From Burkholderia sp. OK233 (lineage in GTDB: Bacteria > Pseudomonadota > Gammaproteobacteria > Burkholderiales > Burkholderiaceae), in the NCBI RefSeq assembly GCF_900230185.1, contig NZ_OCSR01000001.1:186001-250000 (forward strand): a stretch of DNA of 64,000 bases, in the 5' to 3' direction. The notes below the pieces were generated by a model that was not told the origin of the DNA, made no database searches, and saw only the letters and a program-made list of their open reading frames with translations. The number at the start of each line of letters is the position of its first letter. The first letter of the stretch is position 1. This document shows positions 55,879 through 64,000 of the stretch, piece after piece. The position numbers and the translations under genes were made by a program.

Positions 55879-55972
55879 TTCCTTTCCGATGGAACAAACA
55901 AGTTGATACGTGCAGAATGAGCCATGCCGGAAAGCATGTAAATTAACGTTATTGCACAGATATCAAACAAAA

Positions 55973-56842
55973 ATGAATGAGATGGCGTTGGACTGGAGCG
56001 ATGTTCGGATCTTTTTGGCGATTGCCCGCTGCGGCACGCTGGGGGCGGCTGCAAAGCGCGTTGGACAGACCCAGCCAACCATGGGTCGACGGTTGCGCGC
56101 GCTCGAGGAAACGCTCGGGCACACGCTGTTTCAGCGCACCAGTGATGGCTTCGTTCTGACAGACGACGGCGCGGCCGTGCTGTCCTATGCCGAGAGAATG
56201 GAGGAGGAAGCGCTTGGCTTCACGCGCGCGTTAACCGGCAAGGAAACGCAGCTAACCGGGCTGCTGCGGGTCTCGTCGTCGGACTGGTTTGGCATGCACA
56301 TACTCACGCCGGTGTTCGCGCGCTTTCTGGCGAAGCACCCGGGTATCTCGCTGGAGCTTGTCACGGATTCGCGCCTCTACAACCTCGCTCGGCGCGAAGC
56401 GGATCTGGTGTTCCGCATCACGCCCTTTGACGAACCCGACGTCATCCAGCGCAAGCTCATGCACATCGACTATGCGCTGTACGGACATGTCGACCTGATC
56501 CCGCCTTCATGCGGGGAGGGTGACGGTCATAAGCTGATCAGCATGGACAGCGCGTTCGGTTCACTGCCTGACGTCGAGTGGGTCAAGCGCATGCTGCCCA
56601 AGGCGAAGATTATGTTCGGCAGCAACAATCGTGGCGTGCAGGCGCGCATGTGTGTCGAAGGAAGTGGTTTCGCCGTGCTGCCTTGCCCGCTTGGCGATGC
56701 GACGCCTGGACTTCGGCGGATCGATCTGGGCGAAGCGCCGCCTGGGCGCGATGTCTGGCTTGGCTATCACCGCGATCTGCGTCGCGTCGCGCGACTACGT
56801 GCGCTTCTGGACGCGACGATCGAGGCGTTAGCGAGAGTTTGA
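55973..56842 (+). CDS. LysR-type transcriptional regulator
   Basis: 289 residues from ATG 55973 (MNEMALDWSDVRIFLAIARC); an ATG 21 codons upstream also exists but adds a non-homologous N-terminus. The HTH is CGTLGAAAKRVGQTQPTMGR. The LysR effector domain follows. It is divergent from the oxidoreductase, with a 94-bp gap that should hold the shared regulatory site. Confidence 0.88.
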   Translation: MNEMALDWSDVRIFLAIARCGTLGAAAKRVGQTQPTMGRRLRALEETLGHTLFQRTSDGFVLTDDGAAVLSYAERMEEEALGFTRALTGKETQLTGLLRVSSSDWFGMHILTPVFARFLAKHPGISLELVTDSRLYNLARREADLVFRITPFDEPDVIQRKLMHIDYALYGHVDLIPPSCGEGDGHKLISMDSAFGSLPDVEWVKRMLPKAKIMFGSNNRGVQARMCVEGSGFAVLPCPLGDATPGLRRIDLGEAPPGRDVWLGYHRDLRRVARLRALLDATIEALARV

Positions 56843-56984
56843 ACCAGCGTCTGACAGTAACACCCGCCCGTCTTGCGCCCGAGGCAACCCGCTTTGAAGA
56901 AACGCAACCCGACGACATCGCGCGGCCGTTGTGTGGCTCCAGCGATGTCATCGAGATCCAGATAAGCGTGCGACCAGAGCCTCG

Positions 56985-59096
56985 TTATTCATCGTGAGCC
57001 TCCGATTCGAGTACGGCAACGCCGTCAGCCGCCCGTACGCCTTGGCCCGCAGGCAGCACGAAGATCGGATTGATTTCTGCTTCGACAATACGCCCGCCAA
57101 GCCGCGCCGCCATTCGCGCAAAGGCGACGATTGCGGTCACGAGGGCATCAATATCAGCGCGCGGCCGTCCACGATACCCGTCGAGCAGGGGCCACGTTTT
57201 CAGTTCGTGGATCATCGCGAGTGCGTCTGCGCGCGATAGCGGCGCTTCGGTGGAGAGGAGTCGCATCGTCGTGTCCTTGAACAGTTCCGCCGTGACGCCG
57301 CCCATGCCGAGCAGCAATGCTGTGCCCAACGGGTCTCGATGAAGGCCGAGAATCAGTTCCGTTCCACCGGCCACCATTTCCTGAACGAGAAACGCATCCG
57401 CGGATACGCCAGTCGCGGTTTCAACATCGTCCCGCATACGGTTCAGGCGCGCTCCGATGCTGTCGGCAGTGACCCCAACCGCTACGCCGCCGACATCGCT
57501 CTTGTGGGTGATCGTGTTCGACAGCAGTTTGAGCACGACCTTGTCACCCAGCTCGTGAGCGGCGCGCTCGGCTTCATTTGCATTCATGACGACACGTTCG
57601 CGTACGGCTGTCACACCGAAGCGGGCAAAGAGCTCTTTCGCCTGCGCTTCGTTTAGTGATCCGGCAGGTAGATCGCTTACGTTGACTTCTGCTTCAGCGT
57701 GTTGTTCGTCCAAACTCACGGCGCGTTGCATGTACTCGCCGTGCTTCCACATCGCAGCGAGCGCACTCGTTACGCTCTCGGGCGAAGGGAACGCCGGCAC
57801 TCCCTGCTCGTTGAGCAACCGCGTGATCTCCGGCGCGTGCGGGCTCACAAATGCCATCACGGGTTTGTCACTCCCGGGCAGTGAATCGCGGATCGCGCCA
57901 GCCATCAGGTCAGGCATCGCGAGGCCCGACGATCCAACGATAACCACGACTGCGTCGTAAGTCGGACTGTCGAGTAGCGTGCCGATCGCACCACGCAGGA
58001 GAGCCGGCTGCAGACCCGCAAGCGTCACGTCGATCGGATTGCGGTCGAGCACTGCATGGTCGCCGGTCTGGAGCGCGCGCAGCTTTGCAGCGGTCGCTCC
58101 ATCAGGCGGTGGGGTCTCAAAGTTCGCCATACCGAGGCTATCGGTAACGAGCGTGCCCGCCCCGCCAGTCGAGGTCAGAATCGCCACCCGTCGTCCGGAA
58201 AGCTTGCGGCGCGTAGCGAGTGCATGAGGAATATCGAGCAAATCGGAAAACGTCTGGGCGCGAATGACGCCGACCTGGCTGAAAAGCGCGTCATACATGC
58301 GGTCTGAGCCGGCCAGCGCGCCCGTATGCGAGACCGCCGATCGCGCGCCTGATTCCGAGCGTCCGATCTTGAACACGACGACCGGCTTACCCGCGGCGGC
58401 CGCCCTTAGCGCCGCGCGGCGAAACCGGCCCGGATGACGTAGCCCTTCCATGTAGAGCGCGATAACGGAAGTCGAATCATCGTCAACCAGATAATCGACA
58501 AAGTCCGCCATGTCGAGATCTGCTTCATTGCTCGTCGACACCAGCTTTGACAAGCCAATACCGCGGGCTGCCGCCCGCGACAACAGCGAGCCAAGAATCC
58601 CCCCGCTTTGTGACACCACGCCGATCCCGCCGACTGTAAAAGCGTCGGTCTCCAGCGCCCCGCTTGCTGACAGCGTGATGCGATCGGTGAGGTTGACGAG
58701 CCCGATCGTATTCGGGCCGAGCAGGCGCATGGACCCTGCTGCCTCGATCAATTGCGCCTGCCGCTTCGCGCCTTCCTCGCCAATTTCTGCATAGCCGCTC
58801 GCCAGCACGATTGCGGCGCTCGTCCCGCGGCTCGCCAGATCCCGCACCGCAACGTGGGCGCGCTCGGCGCCGAGCAGCACGATGCCGACATCCGGTGCGT
58901 GCGGCAACGATGCTACATCGGGATAGCAGGGCAGGCCATCGATCGAGTCGTAACGCGGGTTGACCGGGTAGATGTCGCCGGCGAAGCCGTGCTTCCTGAG
59001 GTAAGCCACCGGTCGGCCTGAAGTCTTGGCTGCGTCCGCCGATGCGCCGATTACGGCGACGCTCGCCGGGCGCATCAATTTTGAAATTGCATTCAT
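56985..59096 (-). CDS. NDP-forming acyl-CoA synthetase (acetate-CoA ligase family)
   Basis: 703 residues from ATG 59096; a GTG at 59117 overlapping the previous stop (GTGA) is the alternative start. The CoA-binding domain begins MNAISKLMRPASVAVIGASA. The succinyl-CoA synthetase-like segment has SAVSHTGALAGSDRMYDALF. The C-terminal ATP-grasp region has GTELILGLHRDPLGTALLLG. The enzyme makes an acyl-CoA from an acid with ATP or GTP, or runs in reverse. It is coupled to a PaaG-like isomerase gene and divergent from an MFS transporter, so the set may import and activate an aromatic or branched acid. Confidence 0.88.
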   Translation of the reverse strand: MNAISKLMRPASVAVIGASADAAKTSGRPVAYLRKHGFAGDIYPVNPRYDSIDGLPCYPDVASLPHAPDVGIVLLGAERAHVAVRDLASRGTSAAIVLASGYAEIGEEGAKRQAQLIEAAGSMRLLGPNTIGLVNLTDRITLSASGALETDAFTVGGIGVVSQSGGILGSLLSRAAARGIGLSKLVSTSNEADLDMADFVDYLVDDDSTSVIALYMEGLRHPGRFRRAALRAAAAGKPVVVFKIGRSESGARSAVSHTGALAGSDRMYDALFSQVGVIRAQTFSDLLDIPHALATRRKLSGRRVAILTSTGGAGTLVTDSLGMANFETPPPDGATAAKLRALQTGDHAVLDRNPIDVTLAGLQPALLRGAIGTLLDSPTYDAVVVIVGSSGLAMPDLMAGAIRDSLPGSDKPVMAFVSPHAPEITRLLNEQGVPAFPSPESVTSALAAMWKHGEYMQRAVSLDEQHAEAEVNVSDLPAGSLNEAQAKELFARFGVTAVRERVVMNANEAERAAHELGDKVVLKLLSNTITHKSDVGGVAVGVTADSIGARLNRMRDDVETATGVSADAFLVQEMVAGGTELILGLHRDPLGTALLLGMGGVTAELFKDTTMRLLSTEAPLSRADALAMIHELKTWPLLDGYRGRPRADIDALVTAIVAFARMAARLGGRIVEAEINPIFVLPAGQGVRAADGVAVLESEAHDE

Positions 59097-59113
59097 GTCG
59101 ATCTCTTTCGTGC

Positions 59114-59896
59114 TCACCTGGTTTTGTTCAGGAATGCGAGCACCGAATCGCGATGTTCACTGCTTGTGTAGCAGACCGCCTGTGCCTGGCTACCTTGTGC
59201 AAATACCTGATGCGCGGACAGTTCGTAGCTCTGGTTGAGAATGCTCTTGCCGAGCGCGAGCGCAGTGGCCGAACCATGGCTCAATTCGGCGGCCCAGGCG
59301 TGGGCGTCGGCGATGAGCGAATCCGGCTCGCTCAGGCGATCCGCGATGCCGATTTCCAGCGCTTCCTTTGCATCTACCTTGCGCCCGCTGAAGATCAGTT
59401 CCTTCGCCCGCGCGAGGCCGACCCGGCGCGGCAAAAAGTACATACCGCCACCGTCGGGAATCAGTCCGCGTTTGATGTAGCTCCACGTGAAGCTCGCATC
59501 CTGCGATGCGAGGACAAAGTCGCAGGAGAGCGCCATATCAGCACCCAAGCCCGCCGCTGCGCCGTTGACTGCGGCGATGGTAGGTTTAGGCATCGAGTAA
59601 AGCAGATTGACTGTGTAATGCACGAGTTGCTGACGGGACCAGCCGTTGAACGCCACCTCGCCAGCGGGCGCTTCCATACGTTGCGCCATACCGCTTACAT
59701 CACCGCCAGCGCAAAATCCCTTGCCGTTGCCAGTCAACACCACGGTGCGTACGTCACGGTCGCGCGACACGGTCTCCAGCGCCGCGATCAGTTCGGCACG
59801 CATTTCGTCAGTGATGGCGTTACGCTTTTCAGGACGATTCAATGCGATCGTGGCGACCTGCGAGTCGATAGCGACTTGAATGGTGGATGTGCTCAT
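59114..59896 (-). CDS. Enoyl-CoA hydratase/isomerase, PaaG-like
   Basis: 260 residues from ATG 59896. The crotonase fold is shown by NGKGFCAGGDVSGMAQRMEA and ALSCDFVLASQDASFTWSYI. The hydratase Glu pair (Glu144/Glu164 of rat crotonase) is replaced by Asp and Tyr, while GLIPDGGGMYFLPRRVGLAR carries the Asp seen in enoyl-CoA isomerases such as PaaG. Isomerisation rather than hydration is therefore likely. It precedes the acyl-CoA synthetase on the same strand. Confidence 0.85.
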   Translation of the reverse strand: MSTSTIQVAIDSQVATIALNRPEKRNAITDEMRAELIAALETVSRDRDVRTVVLTGNGKGFCAGGDVSGMAQRMEAPAGEVAFNGWSRQQLVHYTVNLLYSMPKPTIAAVNGAAAGLGADMALSCDFVLASQDASFTWSYIKRGLIPDGGGMYFLPRRVGLARAKELIFSGRKVDAKEALEIGIADRLSEPDSLIADAHAWAAELSHGSATALALGKSILNQSYELSAHQVFAQGSQAQAVCYTSSEHRDSVLAFLNKTR

Positions 59897-60141
59897 GCGT
59901 GTCTCGATGGTTGAATTGGAGTCGACTGACTGGCTCAATCTGCCAATGCAGCTTAGCCCCACTGGCCACCCGCGACACCCCATCAATTCCATTCTGTGGA
60001 ACGGAGCGAGTTTTATCCCTAGGGTTGAGCAATTCCACTGGATGGAATTGGCTGATTGTCATCGAGCGTTCGGCGCCGATAATGGATTCCAACGCAGGAC
60101 ACTTGCCGTGACGATCCTGCGGTCCATACAAGCCCGGAGAC

Positions 60142-61479
60142 ATGATGCACGCAGCCCGTTCCAATCCGATCGACGTCAGCGCCGTCGCGCACCCGCAGAC
60201 AGAGGCTGTCTACCGGAAAGTCACCTGGCGGCTGCTGCCGTTCCTCTTTATCTGTTACGTCTTCGCGTACCTGGATCGCGCCAACATCGGCTTTGCGCAC
60301 CTGCAGTTCTCGCGTGACATCGGTCTTTCCGACGCCGCATTCGGTCTGGGCGTAGGACTCTTCTACGTGGGCTACATGCTCTTCGAGGTGCCGAGCAACC
60401 TGTGGCTCGCGCGAGTCGGCGTGAGAAGAACGCTCATGCGGATCATGGCGCTATGGGGCATCGTTTCGGCGGGCACCGCATTCGTGCAGACGCCGACACA
60501 GTTCTACATCGCGCGGGTGTTGCTGGGCGCAGCGGAAGCAGGATTCTTCCCGGGCGTGATTCTCTATTTCACCTACTGGTTTCCGGCCGCGCGGCGGGCC
60601 CGAGTCACGTCAATCTTCATGACGGCGATCTGCGTATCCGGCATTATCAGTGGGCCGGTTTCGGGATGGATTCTCAATAGCATGTCGGGCTTACTAGGCT
60701 ACAACGGCTGGCAATGGCTGTTCCTTCTCGAAGGATTTCCGTCAGTGATCGCCGGTGTCTTTGCCTATGTCTATCTGACGGACCGCCCCGAGCAGGCGAC
60801 CTGGCTCTCGGACAACGAGAAGGCCCTCCTGCTTGCGGAGCTTAACCGGGACGCGCAAACGAAGGCCGCACGCGCTCATGGTTCGATCTGGATCGCATTG
60901 AAGGAGCCAAAGTTCTATTTCCTGACGTTCGCCTATTTCAGCGTGCCGTGGGCGAGCATCGTCGTGCATATCTGGGCACCGAGCGTGATCCAGAAAAGCG
61001 GTGTATCGAACTACTGGCACATTGGGCTTCTTTCCGCGATTCCTTATGTGGTCGGCGCAGTTGTGATGTATCTGCTTGGCCGGAACTCGGATCGTATGCT
61101 GGAGAGGCGGTGGCATTTCATGGCAAGCGCATTGATGGCCGCGCTGGGCGTCGCGCTTTTGCCGGCGGCGGCGAATCACGCAGGCATTCTGGTAGCACTG
61201 CTTTGCATCGCGACAGCTGGTTATCTAGGCATGCTGTCGCTGTTCTGGACGATCCCACCCGCATACCTGTCGAGCACCGCCGCCGCAAGCGGCATCGGCC
61301 TCATTAGCAGCCTCGGCCAGTTTGGCGGGATTTCGGCACCTTCGGTCATCGGCTATGCATCGACGCACTTCGGCAGCAGCGCCGTGGGCCTCTATGCGGT
61401 TGCGTTCGTCTCCATTCTCGGCGGTCTTGCAGTGGTGCTGGGTATTCCAGCGCGCGCGATCAGTGAACGCCGGGAATGA
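60142..61479 (+). CDS. MFS transporter, anion:cation symporter type
   Basis: 445 residues, about 12 membrane segments. The early signature RLLPFLFICYVFAYLDRANI, with the membrane-buried YLDRANIGFA motif, is typical of the anion:cation symporter family, which moves organic acids such as phthalates, tartrate or glucarate. It is divergent from the isomerase and acyl-CoA synthetase genes across a 245-bp gap. It probably imports the acid they activate. Confidence 0.9.
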   Translation: MMHAARSNPIDVSAVAHPQTEAVYRKVTWRLLPFLFICYVFAYLDRANIGFAHLQFSRDIGLSDAAFGLGVGLFYVGYMLFEVPSNLWLARVGVRRTLMRIMALWGIVSAGTAFVQTPTQFYIARVLLGAAEAGFFPGVILYFTYWFPAARRARVTSIFMTAICVSGIISGPVSGWILNSMSGLLGYNGWQWLFLLEGFPSVIAGVFAYVYLTDRPEQATWLSDNEKALLLAELNRDAQTKAARAHGSIWIALKEPKFYFLTFAYFSVPWASIVVHIWAPSVIQKSGVSNYWHIGLLSAIPYVVGAVVMYLLGRNSDRMLERRWHFMASALMAALGVALLPAAANHAGILVALLCIATAGYLGMLSLFWTIPPAYLSSTAAASGIGLISSLGQFGGISAPSVIGYASTHFGSSAVGLYAVAFVSILGGLAVVLGIPARAISERRE

Positions 61480-61497
61480 AAGAGAAGCTTGCAGTCT

Positions 61498-62289
61498 TCA
61501 GCCTTCCAGGCGCGCGCATGCGGCTGTAATCTCGTCGCGCAGACGCAGCAGGGGCGCCGCGAGTTCGCTTACAACGCTGTCGTTTGACGCTGCCGTGCGG
61601 ACGCTAAAGTTGAGGACCAGCAAACGATGTCCGGGAATGGCGAGGGGCGTCGCGAGTGCGATCACTTCCGGCTGCCAGCTTGCAACGCAGAAGCCGCTTC
61701 GGCGCACATCGTCTACAGCTTCAGTGATTTCCCGCGCGAGACGCTCCCAGCCACTCCGTTTGCGCCGCTTGAACGCGTCCATCAGGGCGGTGAATTCCGC
61801 CAGCGGCAGCGCTGCGAGATACGCGCGCCCGAGCGAAGTCAGTTCCATCGGCACGCGTTGTCCAGAGACGATCGTGCGTAATGAGGCTCGCTGGTTATAA
61901 CGAATGGACTCAAGGTAGACCATCTCTTCCCGGTCGGCGCCCGCGATTCCGACATTGATGCGCTTTGCCTGAGAAATATCACGGATTAGCGGTCTTGCAG
62001 CATTGAGTACTGTGGATCCGCTGCGCAACGCCTGCGCCAGACTGAGCACGGGTAGGCCCAGTCTGTACGCCCTGCGTACCACATCGTGCTCGAGATAGCC
62101 CGCCTCCACGAGCGTTCGCGTCAGGCGGCTCACCGTCGCCTTCGGCAGGCCGGTGCGTTCCGCGAGTTCTCCGTTGCCGAGCAGCGTCGCACCGGGACCG
62201 AACGCGCGCAGCAGTTCGAGCCCGCGCTCAAGCGATCTATTCGATGGGGTGGCGTTTGATTCCGGATGTTGATTCTTGTGGTTCGCCAT
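61498..62289 (-). CDS. IclR-family transcriptional regulator
   Basis: 263 residues. The N-terminal winged helix includes LGNGELAERTGLPKATVSRL and the C-terminal effector domain includes ASLRTIVSGQRVPMELTSLG. It converges on the MFS gene with a 18-bp gap. IclR regulators of catabolic operons often respond to an aromatic or carboxylic acid, so it probably controls the transporter and the acyl-CoA genes. Confidence 0.88.
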   Translation of the reverse strand: MANHKNQHPESNATPSNRSLERGLELLRAFGPGATLLGNGELAERTGLPKATVSRLTRTLVEAGYLEHDVVRRAYRLGLPVLSLAQALRSGSTVLNAARPLIRDISQAKRINVGIAGADREEMVYLESIRYNQRASLRTIVSGQRVPMELTSLGRAYLAALPLAEFTALMDAFKRRKRSGWERLAREITEAVDDVRRSGFCVASWQPEVIALATPLAIPGHRLLVLNFSVRTAASNDSVVSELAAPLLRLRDEITAACARLEG

Positions 62290-62401
62290 AGACAGAAACG
62301 GTACAACGGTGTTGACCCCACGGCCGTTGCGAAGATAGTCGATAGATACTTACCCGACGCGGTTTCTGGTTCCCAGCACAGCGGAAAAATGCCGTGTGCC
62401 T

Positions 62402-63304
62402 TCAGTCACGCAGTGCCGCCTCAGCCAGGAACTCCACGAAGTCCAGGACGAGACCGGAGCTTTCCTGCTCCCGCCAAAAGATATGCACGTTCAAATTCGG
62501 GAGTCCTTCGATCGGAATATAGACGATGTCATCGTGCCTCTCTCTCAACACGTAATCGGCGCCGAGCATGAGTCCGCCACTATCCTTGACGATGCGCAGA
62601 CCGATCTGCGCTTGTGTAGTCTCGTAGACGAAGTTTGGCTCAACCTTGGCTCGTTGGAAGCTCGCCAGAACAGCATCGTAGAGCGGCTCGTTGACATTGC
62701 GGGAAAAGATGATCAGGTTTTCGTTCAGGAGATCTGTCAGATGAATAACCTTGGCCTGAGCTAGCCGGTGAATGCGCGGCGCGGCCAATAGCCATCGCCC
62801 GTCGAGGACAAACCGAGTCGAAACGTTCGCCGTCTGATCTTCATTCGCCAACAGCACGCCAATGCCAATGTCTATCTGGTGGGTGATCAACGCCTTGATT
62901 TGCTGCGTCGACACCATCTCTTTGCGGTTGATCTTGACGTTGGGATAGAGCTTCTGCAATTCCGTCAACGCCGGCACGATAAAGGGCAGATCGGTGTATT
63001 CGACCATAGCGATCGCGATCCGCTGTTCGTTTTGAAACGCGGTGCGACGCGTGACCTCCACCATCGTGTCCATCTGGGCCAGGATATCGACGGCCTGCGC
63101 CTGAAAGACCTCACCTGCGGCCGTCAGTACGACCCCTCTGCGATCGCGGACCAGAAGCTGCACACCCAGAATCGCTTCCAGCGCCGCGATCTGCTGGCTC
63201 AACGCCGGCTGCGTCACCGCGAGCTTTGCTGCTGCGCGTCCGAAATGCAATTCGTCGGCGACGCCGACAAAATAGCGCAGGTGCTTAACGTCGATTGGGC
63301 TCAT
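62402..63304 (-). CDS. LysR-type transcriptional regulator (CatR/CbnR-like)
   Basis: 300 residues. It begins MSPIDVKHLRYFVGVADELH, with the HTH segment FGRAAAKLAVTQPALSQQIA, and a LysR effector domain follows. It is divergent from the SDR gene at 63406 with a 101-bp gap, making it the likely regulator of that gene. The inducer is unknown. Confidence 0.9.
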   Translation of the reverse strand: MSPIDVKHLRYFVGVADELHFGRAAAKLAVTQPALSQQIAALEAILGVQLLVRDRRGVVLTAAGEVFQAQAVDILAQMDTMVEVTRRTAFQNEQRIAIAMVEYTDLPFIVPALTELQKLYPNVKINRKEMVSTQQIKALITHQIDIGIGVLLANEDQTANVSTRFVLDGRWLLAAPRIHRLAQAKVIHLTDLLNENLIIFSRNVNEPLYDAVLASFQRAKVEPNFVYETTQAQIGLRIVKDSGGLMLGADYVLRERHDDIVYIPIEGLPNLNVHIFWREQESSGLVLDFVEFLAEAALRD

Positions 63305-63405
63305 AAGTTTATCTGATCACAGAGCCGATGATAGTCAATTGGACGGTGAGCGTGGCCAATCGTATCCTTTTTTGCACGAGATGAACAACGCAGAGGAGCT
63401 AAATC

Positions 63406-64000
63406 GTGGCGAATTGGTTGATAACTGGAATTTCCCGGGGCTTCGGAAAGCAATTGTCGGAAGCACTTCTGAAGAATGGACACCATGTCGCTGGCACGAC
63501 ACGCAATGGCCTAAGCGATCTTCGCCACGAAAATCTGACCGTATTCAAGCTCGATGTGACGAACCCGGAGGATGCGCACGCAGTCGTCCTGGATATCATC
63601 GAGACCGTCGGGCCAATCGATGTAGCAGTCAACAATGCCGGCTTCGGCATGGTCGGCGCGGTTGAGGAGGTCTCGCCGGATGAAGCGCGACACGTGTTCG
63701 CAACGAATGTGTTTGGAACGCTGAACGTCATACAAGCGGTTCTACCCTCACTCAGAGAACAGCGTTCCGGCCTGATCATCAACTTCTCCTCGGTTGGCGG
63801 CATGGCGGGTTCGGCCGGGTTCGGGATCTACAACGCGACCAAATTTGCCGTCGAAGGCATGTCCGAAGCGCTTGCCCTGGAGGTGAAACCCTTCGGCATT
63901 CGCGTGATGATCGTCGAGCCCGGCTACTTCCGCACCGAATTCCTGTCGTCGCAATCCATGTCCAAAGCCGAGCGCGTGATCGAGGACTACGCGTCGACCG
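63406..64000 (+). CDS. SDR-family oxidoreductase, N-terminal part
   Basis: GTG start with GAGGAG upstream. The first 198 codons of a short-chain dehydrogenase are in the window, beginning VANWLITGISRGFGKQLSEA. The cofactor motif is TGISRGFG, the NNAG motif is AVNNAGFGMVG, and the catalytic Ser and YxxxK appear in NFSSVGG and IYNATKFA. The enzyme is NAD(P)-dependent. The right part runs off the window. Confidence 0.92.
   Translation, partial: MANWLITGISRGFGKQLSEALLKNGHHVAGTTRNGLSDLRHENLTVFKLDVTNPEDAHAVVLDIIETVGPIDVAVNNAGFGMVGAVEEVSPDEARHVFATNVFGTLNVIQAVLPSLREQRSGLIINFSSVGGMAGSAGFGIYNATKFAVEGMSEALALEVKPFGIRVMIVEPGYFRTEFLSSQSMSKAERVIEDYAST

Noticed and set aside
1..64000. tRNA, rRNA and CRISPR arrays
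   Set aside because: No tRNA-like cloverleaf, rRNA stretch or regularly spaced short repeats were noticed. Small tRNA genes could be missed by eye.

Overview
The window looks like part of a GC-rich Burkholderiaceae replicon (Paraburkholderia, Burkholderia or Caballeronia type). The reasons are the gene style, the many LysR, IclR and LacI regulators, the acyl-CoA catabolism genes and an imuA-imuB-dnaE2 mutagenesis cassette. No rRNA, tRNA or CRISPR array was seen.

Region 1 (1-15.7 kb) is catabolic. It starts with a truncated CaiB/BaiF CoA-transferase and glutaryl-CoA dehydrogenase, divergent from a LysR regulator. Next is a minus-strand run: MFS transporter, ETF-ubiquinone oxidoreductase, FAH-family hydrolase, 2-hydroxyacid dehydrogenase and an APH-fold kinase. 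A plus-strand run carries 3-hydroxyacyl-CoA dehydrogenase, etfB and etfA, followed by a LacI-type repressor gene. The transporter gene occurs twice in inverted orientation (7636-8944 and 14353-15661; 1309 bp, one base different). Six palindromic LacI-type operators lie in pairs near three promoters sharing a TTGACG -35 box. One promoter leads to an 82-codon gene of unknown function with a perfect AGGAGG ribosome binding site. Together these form a coherent, apparently undescribed regulon for an acid or acyl-CoA substrate.

Region 2 (16.3-20.6 kb) has a methyl-accepting chemotaxis protein, the remnant of one tyrosine recombinase and an intact tyrosine recombinase that marks one side of an accessory island.

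Region 3 (20.9-48.1 kb) is the defence-type island. It holds a translationally coupled DUF4365-like gene and an unknown partner, a NucS-like nuclease-fold protein, a membrane-anchored coiled-coil protein and an HNH-type protein. Then comes a complete type 2 BREX (Pgl) operon on the minus strand: HTH regulator, pglW, pglX, pglY, pglZ, brxD, brxHI. Several small unknown genes and a frameshifted membrane-protein gene follow.

Region 4 (48.2-54.7 kb) is a SRAP-family protein plus the dnaE2, imuB and imuA cassette behind a near-perfect LexA box. Region 5 (54.9-64 kb) holds catabolic genes: quinone oxidoreductase with a LysR regulator, NDP-forming acyl-CoA synthetase with a PaaG-like isomerase, an MFS transporter, IclR and LysR regulators and a truncated SDR oxidoreductase.
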